Numbered from the stretch's first letter, positions 8,879 through 17,566 are shown. The stretch is 64,000 nucleotides of DNA from Mesorhizobium loti CJ3sym (GCF_000472785.1 NZ_AXAL01000016.1:62001-126000); one strand, 5' to 3'. The notes: generated by a model from the letters alone, not told the origin. Program-made: numbers and translations.

Positions 8879-9193
8879 TCAGGCCGCGAACTTCAGCCCC
8901 ATAATGCCGCAGACGATCAGCGCGATACAGGCCAGCCTGATCGCGGTTGCGGGCTCGCCAAGCAGCCAGATGCCGAGCAGCGCGGTGCCGACCGTACCGA
9001 TGCCGGTCCACACCGCATAGGCGGTGCCGACGGGAAGCGCCTTCAGCGCCAGGCCGAGCAGGGTAAGACTGACGATCATCGATGCGACAGTCAGGACCGT
9101 CGGTACCAGTTTCGAGAAACCGTCGGTATATTTGAGGCCGATCGCCCAGCCGATTTCGAACAGGCCAGCGAAAAACAAAAGAACCCAGGACAT
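8879..9193 (-). CDS. sugE: Guanidinium exporter of the SMR family (Gdx/SugE)
   Basis: This 104-residue four-helix small multidrug resistance protein belongs to the Gdx subtype, which exchanges guanidinium for protons across the inner membrane. The Gdx signature GLFEIGWAIGLKYTDGF is present with the essential Glu13, followed by PVGTAYAVWTGIGTVGTALLG and the C-terminal GIMGLKFAA. ATG 9193 gives the family N-terminus (MSWVLLFFAG); an upstream in-frame TTG at 9253 would add 20 unlikely residues. Two ACGR hairpins upstream (9258-9307) fit a guanidine-II riboswitch, which supports guanidinium as substrate rather than quaternary ammonium drugs. Confidence 0.93.
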   Translation of the reverse strand: MSWVLLFFAGLFEIGWAIGLKYTDGFSKLVPTVLTVASMIVSLTLLGLALKALPVGTAYAVWTGIGTVGTALLGIWLLGEPATAIRLACIALIVCGIMGLKFAA

Positions 9194-9257
9194 CGGAAAC
9201 GCTCCATCCAGCATCGGGCCGGAAACGGAATCCGATCCGGGATGCTTGATCAATGTG

Positions 9258-9307
9258 GGCGGGTCGTCCCGACCAAATTTTCGGAGGCGCGGGGCCGTCC
9301 TCGCGCC
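9258..9307 (-). promoter_or_regulatory. Guanidine-II (mini-ykkC) riboswitch candidate
   Basis: On the minus strand, upstream of the guanidinium exporter, two short hairpins each carry an ACGR tetraloop: GGCGCGAGG-ACGG-CCCCGCGCC (9286-9307, one A-C mismatch) and GGTCGGG-ACGA-CCCGCC (9258-9274, one bulged T). They are joined by an 11-base A/T-rich linker. Two small stems with ACGR loops flanked by G and C is the defining architecture of the guanidine-II class, which turns on guanidine exporters when the ligand docks the loops together. The exporter start is about 65 bases downstream, longer than in many examples, so the exact expression platform is unclear. Confidence 0.8.
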
Positions 9308-9397
9308 AGAGATATAGGGTTGTCCGAACGCCCGATCAATCCGGCGGCATCGTCTGACGCCGCCGGTGGGATTCGCCCGCGCCGCTTTGCCCGAGCC

Positions 9398-9523
9398 TTA
9401 CTTTTCCTTGATGCGCATCGCCTTGACCGGCGGTGCCTTCAGGGCGGGAGCGGCTGCCGGCTTCTTGGCATCCTTCTTCGGCTTGCGGGCTTCCTTGCCT
9501 GCCTTCATCGCGCCTTTGGCCAT
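9398..9523 (-). CDS. Small lysine/alanine-rich basic protein
   Basis: This 41-residue protein (MAKGAMKAGKEARKPKKDA at its start) is about a third lysine or arginine, with alanine and proline making up much of the rest. A strong ribosome binding site (AGAGGA) sits 8 bases before ATG 9523, which supports translation. Similar tiny basic proteins are common in rhizobial genomes but have no known role; nucleic-acid binding is a guess from charge. It lies alone between the Gdx riboswitch and the transglutaminase-fold gene. Confidence 0.65.
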   Translation of the reverse strand: MAKGAMKAGKEARKPKKDAKKPAAAPALKAPPVKAMRIKEK

Positions 9524-9734
9524 GATTCGTTCCTCTAGTTGCGGGATGCGAAGTGAAACAAGAGAAACGCTTTGCCGCAAGAGGGCAGCGCCTACCGTAG
9601 CCGTCGGTCGGCCGCTTTCAACCGATTTCTAATTTGCTCGTAAACCATGGCGGTCCGTGCCATGGTCATTCTCGCACTGCAGCATCGATCCGTGCTTTCG
9701 CCGGGTGATCGTCAGGCAGGCGGTCAGGACGACA

Positions 9735-10544
9735 ATGCGTATCCACATTGGCTGCGAGATGAGCTTCGACTTTCCGCAGGAAACGCCGCTCATCGCGATG
9801 CTCAATGTCCATTATTCCCGTGCCTCCGATCTCGAGCGTCCGGATTTCCTGACCTCGAACCCGCCGGTGCCGATCGAGAGCTACCGCGACAGTTTCGGCA
9901 ATTGGTGCAACCGTTTCGTTGCACCGCCCGGCCGGTTCACATTCGGCACCGATTCGGTAATCCGCGCGCCCGGCACCTTCGAAATGGGCGACCTGATGGC
10001 CTGGCAGCACGAGGTGCGCGACCTGCCGGCGGAGACGCTGCTGTTCCTGCTGCCCAGCCGGTTTTGCGAGAGCGACCTTCTGGCCAACGAAGCGTGGCGG
10101 CTGTTCGGCCATACACCGCTTGGCATTCCGCGCGTGCAGGCGGTGTGCGATTTCGTCCACAACCATATCGTCTTCAGCTATGGAAATGCGCGGCCAACGC
10201 GTACCGCTGCGGAAACCTACCGCGAACAGAGCGGCGTGTGCCGCGACTTCGCGCATCTGGCCGTCACCTTCTGCCGGGCGCTCAACATCCCGACGCGTTA
10301 CTGCACCGGCTACATCAGCGATATCGGCATGCCGAAGCCGTGGTCGAGCATGGATTTCGCCGCCTGGATGGAAGTCTATCTCGGCGGCCGCTGGCATGTA
10401 TTCGACCCGCGCAACAATGCGCCGCGCATCGGCCGTATCCTGATCGCCTCCGGGCGCGACGCGGCGGATGTGCCGCTGACCCATATTTTCGGCCCAGGGA
10501 CCCTCGCCGGCTTCAAGGTTTGGACCGACGAGATCGTCGAGTAA
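9735..10544 (+). CDS. Transglutaminase-like fold protein, possible loss of the catalytic His
   Basis: This 269-residue cytoplasmic protein has a bacterial transglutaminase/protease fold. The nucleophile region is intact (QSGVCRDFAHLA, Cys169), and the final acid is Asp224 in WHVFDPRN. The segment that normally carries the catalytic His before a W-x-E pattern reads MDFAAWMEVY, with Ala210 where His is usual. This may be a feature of this subfamily or a real loss of activity. ATG 9735 is chosen because it gives a typical N-terminus (MRIHIGCEMSFDF). It is followed after about 120 bases by the CDF transporter. Confidence 0.8.
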   Translation: MRIHIGCEMSFDFPQETPLIAMLNVHYSRASDLERPDFLTSNPPVPIESYRDSFGNWCNRFVAPPGRFTFGTDSVIRAPGTFEMGDLMAWQHEVRDLPAETLLFLLPSRFCESDLLANEAWRLFGHTPLGIPRVQAVCDFVHNHIVFSYGNARPTRTAAETYREQSGVCRDFAHLAVTFCRALNIPTRYCTGYISDIGMPKPWSSMDFAAWMEVYLGGRWHVFDPRNNAPRIGRILIASGRDAADVPLTHIFGPGTLAGFKVWTDEIVE

Positions 10545-10666
10545 CTGGCGTTCCCGACCGCGAGTCTTCAATGATCCGAACGACGAGACGGTTCGCGCGT
10601 TGTGCTGCCTGTGGAGCTTCGGCGGTGGGGCCGCTACAATGGGTAGCCTGAAGGGGACAAGACTAT

Positions 10667-11620
10667 ATGGCCGGGCATGGCGGCTCGAAAACGGTTATCT
10701 ACGCGGCGCTGGCCGGCAATCTGGCCATCGCGGTGACCAAATTCGCCGCCGCTTTCTTCACCGGCAGTTCTGCGATGCTGTCGGAAGGCGTGCACTCGCT
10801 GGTCGATACCGGCAATGGCGGGCTGCTGCTCTACGGAATGCACCGGGCCGCGCGACCGGCCGACCGCACGCATCCGCTCGGCCATGGCCGTGAGCTCTAT
10901 TTCTGGAGCTTCATCGTTGCCCTGCTGGTCTTCGCGCTCGGCGCCGGCGTCTCGCTATACGAGGGCATCGTCCACATCATGGCGCCGGAGCCTGTCGCCA
11001 ACGTCAAGGTGAACTATGTCGTTCTCGGCCTGTCTTTCCTGTTCGAAGGCAGCTCCTGGCTGGTGGCGCTGAAGGAATTCCGCCGAGAAAAGGGCAAGCA
11101 AGGCTGGCTGCAAGCCGTGCAATCGAGCAAGGACCCGAGCGTCTATACCGTGCTGTTCGAGGACAGCGCGGCCCTGCTCGGCCTGATCGTCGCCTTTGCC
11201 GGCATACTGGCGGCTGAGCTGCTGGAGATGCCTGAGTTGGATGGAGCCGCCTCGATCGGCATCGCGCTTATCCTCGGCGCGACGGCGATCTTCCTGGCCC
11301 GCGAAAGCAAGGGCCTGCTCATCGGCGAGCCGGCCTCTCCCGAAGTACAGAAAAAGGTGCTGGCGATCGCTCAGCAGGATCCGGCGGTTCAGCGGGCCAA
11401 CGGCGTCCTGACCGTCCACATGGGACCGCAGGAGATCGTTGCCGGACTGAGCATCGAATTCGAGGACCATCTGACGGCGCCGGAGATCGAGGCCTGTGTC
11501 GAACGCCTTGAGGCACTGTTGAAGAAAGAGATGCCGGAGATCACGCGGCTGTTCGTCAAGCCGCAGACGACAGGCACCTGGGAGCAGCGGCGCAAACTGA
11601 TCGAAGCCGCGTCCAACTAG
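10667..11620 (+). CDS. Cation diffusion facilitator family transporter
   Basis: This 317-residue inner-membrane protein belongs to the CDF family that exports divalent metals such as Zn, Fe or Mn in exchange for protons. Helix II carries SEGVHSLVDTGNGG (His43, Asp47) and helix V carries VLFEDSAALLGLI; both form the usual transport site. A cytoplasmic C-terminal domain follows (about residues 215-317) with the family ferredoxin-like pattern. The VHSLVDTGN and FEDSAALLG spellings fit the subgroup annotated as cation-efflux proteins with unassigned metal. Start ATG 10667 follows a GGGGACAAG ribosome binding site. Confidence 0.9.
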   Translation: MAGHGGSKTVIYAALAGNLAIAVTKFAAAFFTGSSAMLSEGVHSLVDTGNGGLLLYGMHRAARPADRTHPLGHGRELYFWSFIVALLVFALGAGVSLYEGIVHIMAPEPVANVKVNYVVLGLSFLFEGSSWLVALKEFRREKGKQGWLQAVQSSKDPSVYTVLFEDSAALLGLIVAFAGILAAELLEMPELDGAASIGIALILGATAIFLARESKGLLIGEPASPEVQKKVLAIAQQDPAVQRANGVLTVHMGPQEIVAGLSIEFEDHLTAPEIEACVERLEALLKKEMPEITRLFVKPQTTGTWEQRRKLIEAASN

Positions 11621-11697
11621 CCGCTGGACCATCGCTGCGCCGTTGCCCTGCCGCGCGGCCCCGCTAAGATCGGTCGATGGATTTTGGAGGAGCGAAA

Positions 11698-12102
11698 ATG
11701 AAGATCGACGGCGGATGCCATTGCGGCGCCATCACATATGAAGCGGAGGTCGATCCGGAAAAGACCTCGATATGCCACTGCACGGATTGCCAGCAACTGA
11801 CCGGCACGGCCTTTCGCGTTACCGTTCCCGCGCCCGAGGATCACTACAGGATCACCAAAGGTGCGCCGAAGATTTACATCAAGACAGGAGGAAGCGGTGC
11901 CAAGCGTGCCCAAGCCTTCTGTAGCGACTGCGGTTCACATCTTTACGCGACATCGGTCGGTGACGGTCCGAAGGTGTACGGGATCAGGGCGGGAACCGCC
12001 CGGCAACGCGAGAATCTGGTCCCGACACAACAGAAATGGCATCGCTCGGCTCTGCACTGGCTGCCGGAATTCGAGGTGACCACGACCGAGGAAGAGCGGT
12101 AG
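11698..12102 (+). CDS. GFA family protein (glutathione-dependent formaldehyde-activating-like)
   Basis: This 134-residue protein has the GFA/CENP-V fold with zinc-binding cysteine motifs: GGCHCGAITYE near the N-terminus, CHCTDCQQLTG at about residue 32 and AFCSDCGSHLYAT at about 76. Proteins of this family were first described as accelerating the formaldehyde-glutathione adduct reaction, but most members are uncharacterised. ATG 11698 is preferred because it follows GGAGG by a good distance. It stands alone between the CDF transporter and the methyltransferase. Confidence 0.88.
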   Translation: MKIDGGCHCGAITYEAEVDPEKTSICHCTDCQQLTGTAFRVTVPAPEDHYRITKGAPKIYIKTGGSGAKRAQAFCSDCGSHLYATSVGDGPKVYGIRAGTARQRENLVPTQQKWHRSALHWLPEFEVTTTEEER

Positions 12103-12180
12103 CAGCGTTCTCTTCGAATCGAATCCGGAGCCTGCAATCATGTGCTAGACTGCGGGCAGTGGACATGGGGAGGGTGAGCT

Positions 12181-12993
12181 GTGCTCGAAGGCGACAAGTT
12201 GTTTGCCGGCTCTATTCCGGAAAACTACGACCGCTATATGGTGCCGTTGATTTTCGATCCGTTCGCCACGGATCTCGCACGACGAGCGGCGTCCTTTGCG
12301 CCGAGAGCCGTCCTGGAAATCGCCGCGGGCACCGGTGTCGTCACCCGAGCACTGGCGCCAAAACTGGCCCCTGACGCCAGCTATGTCGTGACCGACCTTA
12401 ACCAGCCGATGCTCGACTACGCCGCTTCGCGTCAAGCGCCCGACAGTCGCATCCAATGGCGCCAGGCTGATGCCATGGCGCTGCCATTTGAAGACGCGGC
12501 CTTCGATCTCGTTTGCTGCCAGTTCGGCGCGATGTTCTTTCCCAGCCGCCCATCCGCCTACCGCGAGGCAAAGCGGGTCCTGAAGCCCGGCGGACATTTT
12601 CTGTTCAACGTATGGGATCACATCAAGGAGAACGTGTTTGCCGATGATGTGACGAATGCCCTGGCCAGGATTTTTCCAAACGATCCGCCGCGTTTTCTCG
12701 CCCGCACGCCGCACGGCTACCACGATACCGCACTGATCCGCAGCGATCTGGCAGAGGCTGGCTTCTCCGATGTCGTGATCGAGACGAGAGCCGAACAGAG
12801 CCGTGCACCCTCTGCGCGCCTGCCGGCCGTTGCCTATTGCCGGGGAACTGTTCTTCGCACCGAAATCGAGGCCCGGGACCCGGGGAAACTGGACGCTGCA
12901 ACGGATTGTGCCGCAGCCGCGATTGCGGCCAGGCATGGCAGCGGCGAGGTTGCCGCCAAAATTCAGGCACACGTCATCGTGGCCGTGGCCTAG
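12181..12993 (+). CDS. Class I SAM-dependent methyltransferase
   Basis: This 270-residue protein has a Rossmann-type methyltransferase core: motif I LEIAAGTGVVTRAL around residue 46, a D-x-N acidic strand end (VVTDLNQPML), ADAMALPFEDAAFD and the post-core LKPGGHFLFNVWD. These are the marks of the UbiE/Coq5-like group (methyltransferase 11). The start is GTG 12181 after a strong GGGGAGGG site. It converges with rmuC, leaving about 16 bases. The substrate cannot be inferred. Confidence 0.85.
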   Translation: MLEGDKLFAGSIPENYDRYMVPLIFDPFATDLARRAASFAPRAVLEIAAGTGVVTRALAPKLAPDASYVVTDLNQPMLDYAASRQAPDSRIQWRQADAMALPFEDAAFDLVCCQFGAMFFPSRPSAYREAKRVLKPGGHFLFNVWDHIKENVFADDVTNALARIFPNDPPRFLARTPHGYHDTALIRSDLAEAGFSDVVIETRAEQSRAPSARLPAVAYCRGTVLRTEIEARDPGKLDAATDCAAAAIAARHGSGEVAAKIQAHVIVAVA

Positions 12994-13009
12994 GCGGAAA
13001 AATATCCGT

Positions 13010-14284
13010 TCAGTCGTCGCCTTCGACGACCCTCAGCCTGAGCTGCCCGGTCTTCGAATCGGCTACGCGGGCGCCGCCTGTGTCGAGCTTCGCCGCGGGA
13101 GCCCGTGACGGCGTCTCCGGCCCCGCATCGCCATCGACTTGCACGCCAAACTCCAGCGCCTCGATCTTCTGGCCGCGCTTGGTCACCTTCGATGTCGAGA
13201 CAAGGATGTCGTCGATGTCCTTGGCCGACTGGCCGAAATGAACCTGCAGCTTGCGCACGCGCTCGTCGACACGGGCGACATCCTCCATCAGCCGGATCAC
13301 CTCGCCCTGGATCAGATGCGCTTGTTCGCGCATGCGGGCATCCTTGAGGATCGCCTGGATGACCTGGATCGACAGCATCAGCAGCGACGGCGAGACGATG
13401 ACAACGCGGGCGCGGTGCGCTTTGTGGACGATCGCCTCGAAATTCTCGTGGATCTCGGCGAACACCGATTCCGACGGCACGAACATGAAGGCGGTGTCCT
13501 GCGTCTCGCCCTGGATCAGGTATTTCTCCGAGATGTCGCGGACATGGATCTCGATGTCGCGGCGGAAGGCTTGCGACGCGACCTTCTGCAGGTCCGCGCC
13601 ATCGGCGGCACGAATGGCATTCCAGGCTTCCAGCGGAAATTTGGCATCGATGGCCAGCGACGGCGCGCCGTTCGGCATCTTCACCAGGCAGTCGGGCCGG
13701 CTGCCGTTCGACAGCGTCGCCTGGAATTCGTATGCGCCCATCGGCAGACCGTCGGCGACGATCGCCTCCATGCGCGACTGGCCGAAGGCGCCGCGCGTCT
13801 GCTTGTTGGAGAGGATCGCCTGCAACTGTACCACCTGGCCGGCGAGCGACTGGATGTTGCCTTGCGCGACATCGATGATCGCCAGCCGCTCCTGCAGTTT
13901 GGCCAGGCTCTCATGCGTGGATTTGGTCTGCTCGGTCATGGTCTGGCCGAGCCGGCCGGTCATGGCGTCGAGCCGCTGGCCGATCGACTGCGTCAGCTCC
14001 GCCTGGCGCGCCCCGAACACTTCGGCGATGGCCCCCATGCGACCCTGCATCTCGGCCTGGCTCTGCAATATGCCGGCCATCCGCGCTTCGGCATCGCGGG
14101 CATGGTCGGCTGCCTCCGCGGCAGCAACCGCACGCGCCTTGGCCGACCGCCACAGCGCGATGACCAGCGCCACGAACAGGCCGAGAAACAACAATGCACC
14201 GAAGGCCAGGGCATGGCCGAGCGTGATCGTGGTGGCGCCAAGCCGTGCCACAGGCTCCGAAAGGATGGTGCTCAGGTCATTCAT
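13010..14284 (-). CDS. rmuC: DNA recombination protein RmuC
   Basis: This 424-residue protein has an N-terminal membrane helix (residues about 20-42, ALAFGALLFLGLFVALVIAL), a long coiled coil (about 45-170), and the RmuC nuclease-like domain with LAIDAKFPLEAW, AFMFVPSESVFAEI and RVVIVSPSLLMLSIQ. RmuC limits DNA inversion events between short repeats. ATG 14284 (MNDLSTIL) is chosen over an in-frame ATG 33 bases upstream. It is divergent from def, sharing a promoter region of about 100 bases, a pairing typical of rhizobia. Confidence 0.93.
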   Translation of the reverse strand: MNDLSTILSEPVARLGATTITLGHALAFGALLFLGLFVALVIALWRSAKARAVAAAEAADHARDAEARMAGILQSQAEMQGRMGAIAEVFGARQAELTQSIGQRLDAMTGRLGQTMTEQTKSTHESLAKLQERLAIIDVAQGNIQSLAGQVVQLQAILSNKQTRGAFGQSRMEAIVADGLPMGAYEFQATLSNGSRPDCLVKMPNGAPSLAIDAKFPLEAWNAIRAADGADLQKVASQAFRRDIEIHVRDISEKYLIQGETQDTAFMFVPSESVFAEIHENFEAIVHKAHRARVVIVSPSLLMLSIQVIQAILKDARMREQAHLIQGEVIRLMEDVARVDERVRKLQVHFGQSAKDIDDILVSTSKVTKRGQKIEALEFGVQVDGDAGPETPSRAPAAKLDTGGARVADSKTGQLRLRVVEGDD

Positions 14285-14387
14285 GTGGGCAGCATAGCCG
14301 ATTCGCGGGGCTGGCACAGATCAAAACAGGAACAAGCCCCGGGTGCCCCGGTTGACGCTTTTCGCCGGAGGTCTTAGGTGGAACGCC

Positions 14388-14918
14388 ATGCCGATCAAGC
14401 CGCTCATCATCCTTCCCGACCCCATCCTGCGCCAGCTTTCCAAGCCGGTGGAGCGCGTCGACGCGCCATTGCGCGCATTGGCCGAGGACATGCTGGCGAC
14501 CATGTATGACGCGCCGGGCATCGGGCTGGCGGCAATCCAGATCGGCGAGCCATTGCGCATGCTGGTGATCGACCTCGCCAAGGAAGACGAGACACCGGCG
14601 CCGCATGTCTTCATCAACCCGGAGATCCTGGAAAGTGCCGACGCGCGCTCGGTCTATGAGGAAGGCTGCCTGTCGATCCCGGATTATTACGCCGAGGTCG
14701 AACGCCCGGCGTCCGTGCGCGTGAAATACCTCGACCGCGACGGCAAGCTGCAGGAGATGGAGGCCGACGGCCTCATGGCGACCTGCCTGCAGCATGAGAT
14801 CGACCATCTCAACGGCGTGCTGTTCATCGACCACATCTCGAAGCTGAAGCGCGACATGGTTGTGAAGAAGTTCAAGAAGCTCGCCAAGGACAAAGCGCCG
14901 GGCAAGCTGGTGGGATAG
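14388..14918 (+). CDS. def: Peptide deformylase
   Basis: This 176-residue enzyme removes the formyl group from the initiator methionine of new proteins. All three motifs are present: GIGLAAIQIG (motif 1), EEGCLSIPDYYAEV (motif 2, metal Cys) and CLQHEIDHLNGVLF (motif 3, HExxH). Length and the MPIKPLIILPDPILR start match alphaproteobacterial Def. It is followed by a small RHH-type gene and then fmt, its functional counterpart, so the formylation and deformylation genes lie together. Confidence 0.97.
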   Translation: MPIKPLIILPDPILRQLSKPVERVDAPLRALAEDMLATMYDAPGIGLAAIQIGEPLRMLVIDLAKEDETPAPHVFINPEILESADARSVYEEGCLSIPDYYAEVERPASVRVKYLDRDGKLQEMEADGLMATCLQHEIDHLNGVLFIDHISKLKRDMVVKKFKKLAKDKAPGKLVG

Positions 14919-14958
14919 GCTAGAGTCCTTTCCAAGCTGATGTCGGCGGGACAGGCCA

Positions 14959-15243
14959 ATGGAGACGCCGATGGCCGGCATGCTGATCAATGACATTCCC
15001 GAGCCTTTGAAACGCGAAATCGAACTGGCGGCACGCAAGGACGGCCAGAGCCTGTCAGACAAGGCTATCGATCTTCTGCGCAAAGGCATGGCTGCAGAGC
15101 GAGAAGGCTGGTCAGGGCCGGGACTCTCGGCATGGGATGCGATTCGCTCGACTTTTGCGGCTGAGAACGCAATTGGCGACGAATACGCGGAGATCATGGA
15201 TAGAATCGAAGCGGAAACGAAAAGCGACCACGGCCGTCCATGA
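14959..15243 (+). CDS. FitA-like ribbon-helix-helix protein, orphan antitoxin-type
   Basis: This 94-residue protein begins with a FitA/Phd-like DNA-binding segment (LINDIPEPLKREIELAARKDGQ... LLRKGM), the short beta strand plus two helices typical of ribbon-helix-helix antitoxins. A downstream tail (residues 55-94) is acidic and would be the toxin-binding part, yet no toxin gene follows: the next gene is fmt. ATG 14959, 14971 and 14980 are all possible starts. It may be a free-standing regulator or the remnant of a toxin-antitoxin pair inserted between def and fmt. Confidence 0.6.
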   Translation: METPMAGMLINDIPEPLKREIELAARKDGQSLSDKAIDLLRKGMAAEREGWSGPGLSAWDAIRSTFAAENAIGDEYAEIMDRIEAETKSDHGRP

Positions 15244-15339
15244 CTTCGACAGTCTTGACCAGAAGCTCGTAAACCCGTTTGAAGCGGGGGCGTGAGCCGG
15301 CTCACGGCACGCAATCAGAAGACAGGATCTCGAAAGAAA

Positions 15340-16293
15340 ATGCCCCTTCGCGTGATCTTCATGGGCACGCCGGAATTTTCGGTGTCGACGCTGCGGGCGA
15401 TTGCCGAGGCCGGACATCAGATTTCAGCCGTCTACACGCAGCCACCGCGTGCCGCCGGCCGGCGGGGGTTGGAGCTGACGCCGTCGCCGGTACAGCGCGA
15501 GGCCGAGCGGCTGGGCATCGAGGTGCGGGCGCCGACATCCCTCAAGGGCGAGGCCGAGCAGACGGCTTTCCGTGCCTTGCAGGCCGATATCGCCGTGGTC
15601 GTCGCCTATGGTTTGCTGCTGCCGAAGGCAATTCTCGACGCACCACAGCTTGGCTGCATCAACGGCCATGCATCGCTCTTGCCGCGCTGGCGGGGTGCCG
15701 CTCCCATCCAGCGCGCCATCATGGCGGGCGACCTGGAAAGCGGCATGATGGTTATGCGCATGGAAGAGGGCTTGGACACTGGACCGGTGGGATTGCTTGA
15801 AAAATGCGCCATTCAACCCGATATGACAGCCGGCGATCTGCATGATCGGTTGATGGGCGTTGGTGCCGCCCTGATTGTGGAAGCGCTGGCGCTGCTGGAA
15901 AAGAATACCCTGACATTTACTGCGCAAGCGGCGGAAGGGGTGACTTACGCCAGAAAAATCGATAAATCCGAGACGCGCGTGGACTGGACGCGGCCCGCGG
16001 CCGAGGTCCATAACCACCTTCGTGGCCTGTCGCCCTTTCCCGGCGCCTGGTCCGAGATTGAAATTGGCGGCCGCATGGAACGGCTGAAACTGCTTCGCTC
16101 GACGCTGTCCGAAGGCCCGTCGCTTTCGGAAGATTTGGGCGAGTCGGGAGGAATTCTCGATGACCGACTGACGGTCGCCTGCGGGGCAGGCGCGGTCAGG
16201 CTGGTCGAAGTTCAACGTGCGGGCGGAAAGCCCGCCGCCGCGTCGGAATTCCTGCGCGGAGCCAAGGTCGTAAAAGGAATGAAGTTCTCATGA
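15340..16293 (+). CDS. fmt: Methionyl-tRNA formyltransferase
   Basis: This 317-residue enzyme formylates initiator Met-tRNA using 10-formyltetrahydrofolate. Diagnostic segments are RVIFMGTPEFSV at the N-terminus, GCINGHASLLPRWRGAAPIQ (catalytic Asn/His motif) and, in the C-terminal tRNA-binding domain, ETRVDWTRPAAEVHNHLRGLSPFPGAW. ATG 15340 gives the standard N-terminus. Its stop overlaps the start of the GNAT gene (ATGA), so fmt, the acetyltransferase and truA probably form one transcript. Confidence 0.97.
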   Translation: MPLRVIFMGTPEFSVSTLRAIAEAGHQISAVYTQPPRAAGRRGLELTPSPVQREAERLGIEVRAPTSLKGEAEQTAFRALQADIAVVVAYGLLLPKAILDAPQLGCINGHASLLPRWRGAAPIQRAIMAGDLESGMMVMRMEEGLDTGPVGLLEKCAIQPDMTAGDLHDRLMGVGAALIVEALALLEKNTLTFTAQAAEGVTYARKIDKSETRVDWTRPAAEVHNHLRGLSPFPGAWSEIEIGGRMERLKLLRSTLSEGPSLSEDLGESGGILDDRLTVACGAGAVRLVEVQRAGGKPAAASEFLRGAKVVKGMKFS

Positions 16294-16796
16294 GCATGAT
16301 GTCGATACGCGCGGCAACGCCGCGGGATCGCGAGGCCATTCGCCTCGTCGAGGAACACGCTTTCGGCCAGCAGGCGGAGGCCGGGCTGGTCGACGCGCTG
16401 GTGACCGGCGGCGACGCCGTCGTTGAACTGGTGGCGGAAGAAGACGGACAGGTGGTAGGCCACATCCTGTTTTCCAGACTTTACGTGCAGAATGGTGGCA
16501 AGAGTTTTCCAGCAGTGGCGCTGGCGCCCTTGGCTGTCGAACCGTCTTTCCATGGCTCGGGCATTGGCGGCGCGCTGATCCGCGAGGCGCACATCCGTCT
16601 CAGGGATGCAAGCGAGGTGCTGGCCGTGGTGCTGGGCGACCCGGCCTATTACGGCCGTTTCGGCTACAGCCACGCCCGTGCCGAGAAATTCGAGAGCGAA
16701 TACCAAGGCGAGGCGCTGCAGGCGCTGGCCTGGGGTGACGCTCCCGAGGCCGGCAGACTGGTCTACGCTTCCGCCTTCACCGCTCTCGCCGCCTAG
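16290..16796 (+). CDS. GNAT family N-acetyltransferase (YhbS-like)
   Basis: This 168-residue protein has a single GNAT domain: MSIRAATPRDREAIRLVEEHAFG at the start, VAPLAVEP-type strand (ALAPLAVEPSFHGSGIGGALI, the acetyl-CoA pyrophosphate loop) and VLGDPAYYGRFGYSHA near the C-terminus, the last being typical of YhbS-type proteins. It is translationally coupled to fmt and followed by truA after 23 bases. The acetyl acceptor is unknown. Confidence 0.88.
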   Translation: MSMMSIRAATPRDREAIRLVEEHAFGQQAEAGLVDALVTGGDAVVELVAEEDGQVVGHILFSRLYVQNGGKSFPAVALAPLAVEPSFHGSGIGGALIREAHIRLRDASEVLAVVLGDPAYYGRFGYSHARAEKFESEYQGEALQALAWGDAPEAGRLVYASAFTALAA

Positions 16797-16819
16797 GCAA
16801 GAACGTATAGCCGCCCGGC

Positions 16820-17566
16820 ATGCCGCGTTTTCGCCTCGACATCGAGTATGACGGCAGCCTTTTCGCCGGCTGGCAGCATCAGGCCGACCAGCCTTCGGTG
16901 CAGCAGGCGATCGAACAGGCGGTCGAGAAATTCAGCGGCGAGGCGGTGCGGCTGCGCGCCGCCGGCCGCACCGATGCCGGCGTGCATGCCACCGCCCAGG
17001 TGGCACATGTCGACCTCGCCAAGGCGTGGCCTGGTGACAAGGTGCGCGATGCCATCAACGCGCATCTGCAGGCGGCCGGCGCGCATGTTGCCATCCTGAA
17101 GGCCGGCGTTGTCCCAGACGATTTCGACGCGCGCTTCTCGGCCACCGGGCGCCATTATCTCTACCGCATCCTCAACCGGCGCGCGCCCGCGGCCCTGGAG
17201 AAGGGCAAGGTGTGGTGGGTGCCAAAGCGGCTCGATGCTGGCGCCATGCACGAAGCGGCCAAAGTCATGCTCGGACGGCACGATTTCACCACCTTCCGCT
17301 CGACCCAGTGCCAGGCCAACAGCCCGGTGCGGACCTTGGAGCGGCTCGATGTGAGCCGGCACGGTGACCTGATCGAAGTGAGGGCTTCGGCGCGTTCGTT
17401 CCTGCACAATCAGGTCCGCTCGATGGTCGGCTCACTCAAGCGCGTCGGCGACGGCGGCTGGACCACTGCCGATCTCAAGGCAGCGCTCGACGCACAAGAC
17501 CGCGCCGCCTGCGGCCAGGTAGCGCCGCCCGACGGGCTCTTCCTCACAGGCGTCGATTATCCCTGA
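16820..17566 (+). CDS. truA: tRNA pseudouridine(38-40) synthase TruA
   Basis: This 248-residue enzyme isomerises uridines 38-40 in the tRNA anticodon stem. The catalytic Asp52 lies in AAGRTDAGVHATAQ; other family marks are FRLDIEYDGSLFAGWQHQ, RHYLYRILNRR and FLHNQVRSMVGSL. The length is normal. It is the last gene of the def-fmt series on this strand and converges with the membrane gene downstream of dapE. Confidence 0.96.
   Translation: MPRFRLDIEYDGSLFAGWQHQADQPSVQQAIEQAVEKFSGEAVRLRAAGRTDAGVHATAQVAHVDLAKAWPGDKVRDAINAHLQAAGAHVAILKAGVVPDDFDARFSATGRHYLYRILNRRAPAALEKGKVWWVPKRLDAGAMHEAAKVMLGRHDFTTFRSTQCQANSPVRTLERLDVSRHGDLIEVRASARSFLHNQVRSMVGSLKRVGDGGWTTADLKAALDAQDRAACGQVAPPDGLFLTGVDYP

Noticed and set aside
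13139..14377. 412-codon open frame on the plus strand across rmuC
   Set aside because: Antisense shadow of rmuC, no domain seen.
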